From positions 1 through 64,000 of the forward strand of contig CAUJIH010000101.1 in the NCBI GenBank assembly GCA_963205275.1: DNA of 64,000 nucleotides, written 5' to 3'. The translations under genes were made by a program, and so were the position numbers. Position 1 is the first letter of the stretch. Each line of letters begins with the position of its first letter. Below the pieces are notes generated by a model. The model made no database searches and was not told the DNA's origin. It saw only the letters and a program-made list of their open reading frames with translations. Source of the DNA: Verrucomicrobiota bacterium. Lineage in GTDB: Bacteria; Verrucomicrobiota; Verrucomicrobiia; Verrucomicrobiales; DEV007. This document shows, in pieces, positions 60,001 to 64,000 of the stretch.

Positions 60001-62046
60001 CACGGCCACCGCGTCCTCGTCGTCATCAGATTCTGATTGCGTCGCTTGTCCTTCCGCCGAATCCGTGACTTGAACGAAATTGTGAGCGCTCGTGCGGCAC
60101 CCCTGATCGAGTCGGTCTGCCAGCATCGAAATCGTGGGCAGCTCGAATAGATCCACTAGTTCGAGTTGCGACTCAAAGTCGCGCCGCAGTGCCGCATGGA
60201 GCTGCACGAGCTGGAGTGACGAGCCGCCGAGAGCGGAAAAGGAGTCTTCGATTCCGATGCCCTCGACTCCGAGAATCTCGCCCCATAGAGCGACCAAGCG
60301 GCTCTGGGTCTGTGAACTCGGTGTGACCATAGACGAAGCCAGATCTGGTCGGCGTCGCTTCCTTCGCTTCAGCAGAGCGAGGATCGCCTCGGGGGAATGG
60401 AGTTCGGTGGCGATTCGCCGGGCGAGATCTCCGTCCGATCGATGAAGGGACGCTGGTGTCGATTTTTTCTCGTTCGCTACGACGGATATTGTATCTGCCT
60501 CCACTTCCGGCGGAATCGGGGATAAATTCGCCATTTCCTGAGCATTCAGGGAAAATCCTCCGAGTTGATCGAAGAAGCGTAGGCAGGGTTCATTGCGATC
60601 CGTCTTTGTATGAGCAAAGCTCAAAGACGTAGCACCCGCACTGCACGCTCGGTGTCCGAGTTCCTTCACCATGGCACGCTCGACTCCTTTCCCCATCGCT
60701 CGACAACTGAGGAGGAAAAGATCGACGATCATAGCTCCGTTGAGCACGGGCTTAATGAGCATCGCTCCGACCAGACCATAGTCTCCGAAGCGGTCGCTCA
60801 CGTGTACGCTCAGACAGGTCGCGCCCTCATTGATTCGTTGGGACACTTCAGATTCCGAGAGTCGCAGAGGATTCGCGTTGAACTGATTCGTTCGCTTTGT
60901 GAGCTGTGCGATGCGGGGCACATCGGCCTCTTCTACTTCTCGAATGGTAATCTGAAGTTCTAGACTACGGAGGAATTCGGGGAAACTCAGGGCTGTCTTG
61001 CGCAGGTTTTGACGCTCCACCTCATGACGATAAAACTCGGTTCGGAGAGCGTCCGCTGCAGTGCTGGGGGGTGTGTCCAGAGGCCAGAGATGAGCTAGGA
61101 AATCTGGTATTTTCTCCGGATCTTTCGGCAAGGTCAGCGCGAGCACACTCGGGCAATTCGCTGTGACCTCGGCGGTTTCCACTGGGTTATCATCGAGAAA
61201 AACGAAGCTGTCGAGCCCCAGATTTAACTCCTCTGCCAGCTCATGCAGGCTTTGAGATTTCGCATTCCAGCTCGCCTTCCAGCCAGAGAAATCCTCGCGA
61301 GACAGACCGAGTTCACCAGCGCGCTCGGAGAAAACCGCCGCCACATCCTCCTCACGATTCTTCGAGACCAGAGCCAGCAACATTCCAGAGCGACGTTTCG
61401 CGAGGGCGAATTCGCGTAGAGAGCGCCACGGTCCCCCTAGCTCCAGAGCTGCAGGGACATCCTCTCCGCAGACTCCGCGCCAAAGCGTGTGATCCGCGTC
61501 CAAGGCCAATACCTTCGTCGGTGGACGCAGCCGCACGGCCAGACGGCGGGCGATCAGTGTTGCTAGAGCTGTGAAAAAGACTTCGGTGTAGGGAATGTGA
61601 GCCGCCGCATCCGAAACAGAATCGAAAGGATTTTCCACAGGATAAAGCGTCTCTACTTCCTCCGCTGTGATGAGTTCGAGATTTGAAATTCCTTCGAGGG
61701 CGGTAAATACCCGTTTCGCATCATCGGAATCGGTCGCATCGGGACATAGAATGGCCAGATGCGCCGCCGTAGAGCGGGAAATGAGCACACGGAGAGCTTC
61801 TGCCAACTCATCTGTATAAGCAATCACATCGCTAGGGCGGAGTAGGAAGACATTCATCCCCCCCGCTTCATTTCGGGCGCTCTTGCTCGTCGGATCGAGT
61901 GCCTCCTGGAGTAATTGAGCGTAATCGGAGAAAGTCACACGATACGCCAGTCCGAGAGTTTCTGTCCAGAACTGAAGGGCGGGGCGTAGAGGCTCAGCCA
62001 CGAAGCTGGCCGTGATGCGGAGATGGGCTAGTGCAGTCGTTTTCAG
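51085..62046 (-). CDS. Hybrid PKS/NRPS megasynthase: FkbH-T-KS-AT-T-AMT-C-A-T-TE
   Basis: About 3650 residues (residue numbers count from the first GTG at 62001). Order: FkbH-like HAD/glyceryl-loading domain (about 1-500, DADHTLW near 167); carrier (LGGSSLQL, near 594); ketosynthase (ACSTSL near 837); acyltransferase (GHSVGE near 1290, HAFH near 1387, a malonyl-type signature); carrier (GFDSLLL near 1622); class III aminotransferase (NTGSEA near 1944, PLP Lys in TYGKVVAGG near 2092); condensation (HHLACDG near 2432); adenylation (YTSGSTGKPKG near 2897); carrier (LGGHSLLG near 3282); thioesterase (GYSFGG near 3447). No ketoreductase is present, so a beta-keto intermediate should be transaminated. 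Start probably CTG 62046, because the family's N-terminal strand precedes the GTG at 62001. Confidence 0.93.
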   Translation of the reverse strand: MKTTALAHLRITASFVAEPLRPALQFWTETLGLAYRVTFSDYAQLLQEALDPTSKSARNEAGGMNVFLLRPSDVIAYTDELAEALRVLISRSTAAHLAILCPDATDSDDAKRVFTALEGISNLELITAEEVETLYPVENPFDSVSDAAAHIPYTEVFFTALATLIARRLAVRLRPPTKVLALDADHTLWRGVCGEDVPAALELGGPWRSLREFALAKRRSGMLLALVSKNREEDVAAVFSERAGELGLSREDFSGWKASWNAKSQSLHELAEELNLGLDSFVFLDDNPVETAEVTANCPSVLALTLPKDPEKIPDFLAHLWPLDTPPSTAADALRTEFYRHEVERQNLRKTALSFPEFLRSLELQITIREVEEADVPRIAQLTKRTNQFNANPLRLSESEVSQRINEGATCLSVHVSDRFGDYGLVGAMLIKPVLNGAMIVDLFLLSCRAMGKGVERAMVKELGHRACSAGATSLSFAHTKTDRNEPCLRFFDQLGGFSLNAQEMANLSPIPPEVEADTISVVANEKKSTPASLHRSDGDLARRIATELHSPEAILALLKRRKRRRPDLASSMVTPSSQTQSRLVALWGEILGVEGIGIEDSFSALGGSSLQLVQLHAALRRDFESQLELVDLFELPTISMLADRLDQGCRTSAHNFVQVTDSAEGQATQSESDDDEDAVAVIGMALRVPGANDPEHFWKNLREGVESISQFRKEEIAYPEEFGQPGFIAAKGVIEDVDLFDAAFFGVLPNEAKIMDPQQRIFLELAWEAMERGGYGAGTPNHRVGVWAGAYFDTYLLANLCTDSEFLSQLIPQIQVGTLQAELGNDKDYLATRVAFKLNLRGPAINLQSACSTSLVAVAEACRAIRDGLCDMALAGGVTVTLPLKRGYFYTEQGMLSGDGHCRAFDKDASGTVFGNGAGVVLLKRYRDAIRDRDHIYSVIRGIGLNNDGGVKHSYTAPSVEGQADVIRMAHRDAGIAADSIGYIEAHGTATPLGDPIEIAALTKAFRSSGSSANQYCAVGSLKTNIGHLDVASGVCGLIKTSLSLKNAMLPPILHYREANPKIDFANSPFYVNASLSPWEQGVNGQPRRAGVSSFGVGGTNAHIVLEEAPKIPSKPSHRKQQIFLLSARSEKALDAAVARLAKYAEDRVGKADEKSEDVADVAWTLAVGRKPFRYRRVIVAGDNRTLASTLAQKSTSTPSVGRNNPPVNFLFPGQGAQHLEMGRAFYESEPRFRETLDRCSAILQPLMDVNLIDALFPPEGADRDAATHRLTRTLLAQPAIFSIEYALADLWLHWGITPHVMLGHSVGEFVAACHAGVFSLEDGLRLLAARGRIMDEMPGGGMLSVRLSEADLLARMPASLDLAASNGPQLCVVAGSHEDLNAFRSALEADGIVSQELHTSHAFHSRMMDEAVERFTEELANIDLYAPQLPILSTITGEMLTEAQTTDPRYWGQHMRETVRFHRSVVLLGAKEEGQIFLEVGPGNTLASLARQALGRASGHAIFSTSLHVKEEGDDYAHALESLGALWSTGVEVDWQSFYSRETRNRIPLPTYPFERKRFWIDPKAIHGAITASLSTSDEADHSTEHPFSQPPMSTTEPIHRRPAIIDAIRTLLSDLSGLPAEELAEDVSYLELGFDSLLLTQVSKSLSNEFGIPLTLRDLIGDLVNIGLLADRLDATLSPELYRPVMTLPGTVENAPTPVSATGEERSIAPASSVSASVSSPASIPMMPAVSIPSLPVPENASLMERLFCQQFDLMRQQMSLLQGVAPTNAISPAVVPPPAVSSPSKAMATAPAPVTALSQPSSPSAHDSSAPTTSIHREIASDLTPQQRHHLDALIASYTTKTRRSKELTAEYRQWHADPRTVSGFHREWKEMIYQIAVRKSKGSRLLDVDGNEYIDLLNGFGPNFLGHSPDFITQALKQQLDQGIEVGPQCQNAMEAARLFCEVTGNERASFVNTGSEAVQAAIRLARTVTGRDKIVMFSKDYHGNFDEVLVRSVGSGETLRSLPIAPGIPRRAVEDVIMLPYGTDESLEIIRSHAHELAAVIVEPIQSRRPEFQPREFIHELRRITHESGSVFVFDEVITGFRTGPHGAQGYYGVEADIATYGKVVAGGMPIGVVAGKAAYMDTFDGGMWQYGDDSFPGKDVTFFAGTFVRHPLAMAAVKQVLLFLRAQGSEYWQNIKAKADRLATTVDQMFVESGAPIRMPNFGSQMFLRVDPEHKYANLLFFHLRQKGVFLLEGFPSYMTAAHTDEDIDYCIRAFRESIAEMQEGGFFEIPVAGGIRMDAERLQGPDPILSISSAENPESTVTASPASITQDSLPLHQLSDSQAEVWLASQVSEAASLAFNEINLLELSGPLDLEALRRALQTLLDRHEALRAVYAPDGTGYRIQPSSVFDLTLLNEGTEQEILAHEQNTPFDLEHGPLIRASLLRRGQDDHRLILNAHHLACDGWSYNVILQELGTLYEAEVTGHSANLSPAPSFVASTQSLPDSIQESEAWWQSQFATPVSPLDLPSDFPTPAETDFHCDSIAFEIDADTARELKRVAGKSGTTLFGLLFGAYQLLLHRLGGQSRFVVAFPSASQNATGQTGLVGHFVRFLPLPVDVDLSEQLSAFLKVTQNHVLDALDHSACTFGHIIKNMSADQRPRIDAVFNFERMAELQNFGPVRAKISEAKRCFTTHPLFLKTSELDQGLEIRLDYHSSRFSSDTIGEWLETYRAILDTIAMQPEADLETIASAMSTSQSQRLTRWNETAVPYPNEATIPQLLVEMAAENPDAIAIRHSQGEIRYSELAAMISRYAQAFSEAGAVAGTNVAILLDRSPEQIAALYAVMQCGAAYVPLDTEYPSDRLSYILHDSKATFVVTSESEARRLPKDIPTLDIAHIRKHVKQNTIPESDTKAGDAAFILYTSGSTGKPKGVEGTHRSAVRLVRNSDFMEFGPGETILHASSVCFDASLLEVHGPLLNGGTIAIPPAGKLSLDTLSDTITQHSVTRIWLTAGLFQVMIDECLDAFSGLRQVISGGDVMSAKHAQRLFSVYPRIRLTNGYGPTENTTFTTCHEVCKSDLLRRSIPVGKPIANTTVYILDEARRPLPPGIPGELWTGGDGLALGYLGKPELSEQKFIRDPFSSDPDARIYRTGDRCRFLSDGRIEFLGRIDQQVKIRGFRVEPGEIETVLSQHPHVGQCRIIAVGEGAAERALAAFASPRNGVHPTPEELIGYLRSKLPAYLVPSSVVVLDRLPLNPNGKIDQHSLPREGSLRIERDDIPSSTEKELCTLWIELLKTPAISLDDDFFTLGGHSLLGMKLFSRVQRAFGVSLPLAALFRAPTIRQLALLIDERLQHQDEKEEDHDETPSRHLRGIYLLASSPNPMPNPAESLNETTVAIQAEGVLPPLFAVHGGDGGILFYGNLATRLDKNRPFYAFEAPALTSTSPIPNEPIEETAAHYLRDMRKVQPHGPYHIIGYSFGGLVAYEMACQLEAVGEEVKFLGLIDTENPLASVRKLSIGERVAVNWRKKHLAEKNVFQKVGHIGMRFGSGLAYRLFFEAEDTIARTLPEAKGAGWLRQVQLRKAHERAMSTYMPSPYPGKLTLLRAMIGGDKFEIGEDYGWRELAGELQIIDVPGNHINLFNKENVEAIATAIRQELNPGKALALVKV

Positions 62047-62064
62047 AGTGAGGATTAGATCGAA

Positions 62065-62838
62065 TTAAAGAAAGCGTTTTAGATCGTCGAGAGCTGGGAA
62101 GTCGGAACGCCATTCAAGAAGAGCCGTGCGATCCAGCTCTGCACTCACCAGCGCCGCTTCCGTCCCAGCTTGGGCTAGGACTTCGCCTTTCGGATTGACG
62201 ATAATGCTAGCCCCAGGATAAGGATGATACGGATCGGAACCCGAGCGATTCACTCCCACCACATAGGCCAGATTCTCAATCGCTCGTGCCCGGAGCAGAG
62301 TCGTCCAGTGATCCACGCGCACAGAAGGCCAGTTCGCGATCACGACGAAAACTTCCGCCCCGGCGAGAACTGCCTCGCGGAAAAGCTCGGGAAAGCGTAG
62401 ATCGTAGCAGATCAGAGGTGCGATCTTCCAGTCACCGATCGAAAAGACGACCGTTTCGTTTCCCGCCGAATAGTAATTTCCCTCATCCACCTTCGAGAAG
62501 GGCCGCCTCTTTCGATAACGAGCGACTTCCTGACCATTCGGTGTAAAACAAACTGCTTCGTTTGCTGCTTTTCCATCGCCCAGATCGACAGCGACCCCGC
62601 CGAGAATGTGCATCTCGAACTTCTGTGCCATCTCAGCGAGAAAGTTTTCCGATTCGCCGCCACGGGGCTCTGAGACACCCTCTGCGTTCATCGTAAAGCC
62701 TGCCAGAGCCAGTTCAGGAAGGACGACCAAGGTCTCTGGCGAAAATCTCCCAGCCTTACCGAGCGCGGATTCGATCCTCGCATAGCAGGAACGGCGATCC
62801 TCCCAAGCGATCTCAAACTGCAAGCCGACGATCTTCAT
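62065..62838 (-). CDS. Carbon-nitrogen hydrolase (nitrilase/omega-amidase-like)
   Basis: A 257-residue nitrilase-superfamily enzyme with the full catalytic set: Glu in LVVLPELALAGF (near residue 40), Lys in YRKRRPFSK (near 110) and Cys in APLICYDLRFPELFR (near 147). Short length and the 'CYDLRFPELFR' context resemble omega-amidase/YafV-type enzymes that deaminate alpha-ketoglutaramate or similar amides. It ends 18 nt before the probable start of the megasynthase and is in the same frame, so both are likely in one operon. It could modify the product or a precursor, or be a housekeeping enzyme; the sequence does not decide this. Confidence 0.88.
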   Translation of the reverse strand: MKIVGLQFEIAWEDRRSCYARIESALGKAGRFSPETLVVLPELALAGFTMNAEGVSEPRGGESENFLAEMAQKFEMHILGGVAVDLGDGKAANEAVCFTPNGQEVARYRKRRPFSKVDEGNYYSAGNETVVFSIGDWKIAPLICYDLRFPELFREAVLAGAEVFVVIANWPSVRVDHWTTLLRARAIENLAYVVGVNRSGSDPYHPYPGASIIVNPKGEVLAQAGTEAALVSAELDRTALLEWRSDFPALDDLKRFL

Positions 62839-63240
62839 CTATAAAAAGCAAAATTAAGAAAGTTCACAAAAATAAACCGTAAATTTAATAATTCAATTTA
62901 AAATAAAATTACCATAAAAAGATGAATTTAGAATAGTGGAAATTATGAGAATTACAAGTTATTAAATAATTAAATTCTCGCGATGACCAATTTCTCACAA
63001 GTCGTCATTATTCATCTGACCATGGAGTTGAGAGCGATCCCGCAAGCCTTCAGCGACTGGAATCGGTGTGTCTGCAAATGCCTAGAATTGGGAAATCGAC
63101 TCACACTCTAAGTGAATCCCCACCATTTATGGCGATTCAGCCCATACTTTTTCAGATTTCAAATCTCACAATTTTCAACGTTCAACGGAGCATGCGATGA
63201 CTCAGCTGCTTGCTCTCATCAGAAGACGATTCTCTGAATC
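62839..63240. promoter_or_regulatory. AT-rich 400-bp gap upstream of the biosynthetic operon
   Basis: Bases 62839-62980 are extremely AT-rich, with runs such as taaatttaataattcaattt and aaaataaaattaccataaaa, unlike the rest of the window. The remaining 250 bp to 63240 have average composition and no supported ORF, tRNA or repeat. The AT-rich part is the likely promoter region of the nitrilase-megasynthase operon. Confidence 0.5.
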
Positions 63241-63915
63241 TCACTGCGACGATTTTTTCTGCTCGGCGTAAGCACTTGGATTGAGCATCTTTTTTACGTC
63301 GTCCATGCTCAGCGAGACATTATCCTGATAGCCGATGGAGCGCGGAGTGCCCTTGGGGCGCGGGGCATCTGCTAGGGCTGCGTTTGTCTGATCTTCCCTA
63401 GTTCGAAACTCTTTCCCTGCTTCACGATTATCGGATGTGCCGAAATTACCAAACAAGGGTGCGTCTTTTGCCTTCTTTTCGAAGCCCTTTCCGGCGTCGC
63501 GAAAGGAGGATTCTCCGAAATTTCCCTCTCGTGCGATCTGACTACCATCCCGTGCCGCAGTGACTCCGGTGAATTCCTGACGCTTCAGATATTCCGGTGT
63601 TCGAAATTGTTTTGTTTTCGCCTCCGCTTTGCCCAATCGCGCTTCCTTGGTCTGGAAGTCTCGCGTGAAACTGCGGGAGGTTTTTCCTCGGAACAAGTCG
63701 GGATGATCTGCGACGATGCTTCCTTCGGGAGAAAGCGTGTATCCGCGTTGAGCGAACTTCGCGTCGATCTTCGCCGTGTCGGCACTACCCTGGCCGCCCC
63801 ACATCCGATTATCGAAGGAAATATTTGATCGAGTGGATTTGACAGTCCGTTTCGTCTCGCACTGACAGAAGAGCAGCGGCAAGGTGAGCAGAATACACTG
63901 ACGGAAAGTTACCAT
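63241..63915 (-). CDS. Hypothetical lipoprotein (224 aa)
   Basis: The N-terminus (MVTFRQCILLTLPLLFCQC) is a lipoprotein signal with a lipobox-like LFCQC ending in the acylated Cys near residue 19. The rest is polar, rich in Lys, Gly, Arg and Ala, low in hydrophobic residues, with loosely recurring 'GNFGxSxxRxAGKxF' segments at about residues 133-143 and 155-167 (GNFGESSFRDAGKGF and GNFGTSDNREAGKEF). This suggests a disordered or repeat-like envelope protein. No family recognised. Its ATG overlaps the stop of a truncated upstream frame (63909-63911), so the two genes are probably coupled. Confidence 0.65.
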   Translation of the reverse strand: MVTFRQCILLTLPLLFCQCETKRTVKSTRSNISFDNRMWGGQGSADTAKIDAKFAQRGYTLSPEGSIVADHPDLFRGKTSRSFTRDFQTKEARLGKAEAKTKQFRTPEYLKRQEFTGVTAARDGSQIAREGNFGESSFRDAGKGFEKKAKDAPLFGNFGTSDNREAGKEFRTREDQTNAALADAPRPKGTPRSIGYQDNVSLSMDDVKKMLNPSAYAEQKKSSQ

Positions 63916-64000
63916 GAGTCGCGAACTTCGCGCAACTCTCGCCCTTCAGCAAGTGCGCTGGACCATTCGTTGAGAAGAGCTTCTTGTCCCTGAGTCAGCG
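63909..64000 (-). CDS. C-terminal fragment of a protein continuing beyond the window
   Basis: A minus-strand frame open from the window edge reads LTQGQEALLNEWSSALAEG and ends RELREVRDSW at TAA 63909-63911, overlapping the lipoprotein ATG (ATGGTAA). The helical, charged C-terminus and the overlap fit a real upstream gene, but 30 residues are too few to name it. Confidence 0.45.
   Translation of the reverse strand, partial: LTQGQEALLNEWSSALAEGRELREVRDSW

Overview
The window (about 56% GC by eye) looks like the chromosome of a Verrucomicrobiota bacterium or a close PVC-superphylum relative. The reasons are the 1190-residue PVC-type dehydrogenase with a C-terminal CxxCH haem site, a PQQ-type propeller with an N-terminal SHD1 domain, several secreted or Tat-exported Gfo/Idh oxidoreductases next to a sulfatase-modifying-factor-like protein, and starts that mostly lack a strong Shine-Dalgarno sequence. 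No rRNA, tRNA or CRISPR array was seen.

Layout. 0-6 kb: small lipoprotein, a REP-bearing 91-bp tandem repeat, ArsC-like reductase, PspA, SHD1/PQQ propeller, CPBP protease. 6-10.8 kb: an MglA-like GTPase between two roadblock-type proteins that carry very long disordered regions. 10.9-20.7 kb: AraC/PAS regulator, then a plus-strand run of oxidoreductases (NmrA-like, VOC, SDR, Gfo/Idh), an FGE-like protein, the PVC cytochrome and a Tat Gfo/Idh. 20.8-29.8 kb: a putative defence operon, namely PLD-nuclease/SNF2 helicase, VapB, VapC and a very large Eco57I-like adenine methyltransferase. 30-36.6 kb: lactonase, Gfo/Idh, exported unknown, HYDIN-like surface protein, rhomboid-like protein. 36.7-41.6 kb: glycine cleavage genes gcvT-gcvH-gcvP plus a NUDIX hydrolase. 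41.7-48.7 kb: eboE, M20 peptidase, a minus-strand SDR/aspartoacylase-like/threonine-synthase-like operon, a second VapBC and a phosphodiester glycosidase. 48.8-64 kb: a TPR/vWA-like membrane protein, a 10.9-kb hybrid PKS/NRPS gene preceded by a nitrilase-family gene, a lipoprotein and a gene fragment.

The most unusual feature is inside the methyltransferase gene. A complete REP-associated tyrosine transposase (RAYT), bordered by inverted REP hairpins, sits in frame between its N-terminal region and its SAM-binding motif without closing the reading frame. Three further REP pairs (BIMEs) are also translated in the same gene. The REP family has a constant core (ACAATCCTGT) and stems that change together, and it also occurs in the 91-bp repeat at 0.74-0.96 kb and as decayed copies at 20.8 and 33.4 kb.

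The second is the single-protein assembly line FkbH-T-KS-AT-T-AMT-C-A-T-TE. Its domain order predicts a glycerate-derived beta-amino acid joined to one amino acid (code closest to valine). Its conserved N-terminus begins upstream of the first GTG, which suggests a CTG start.
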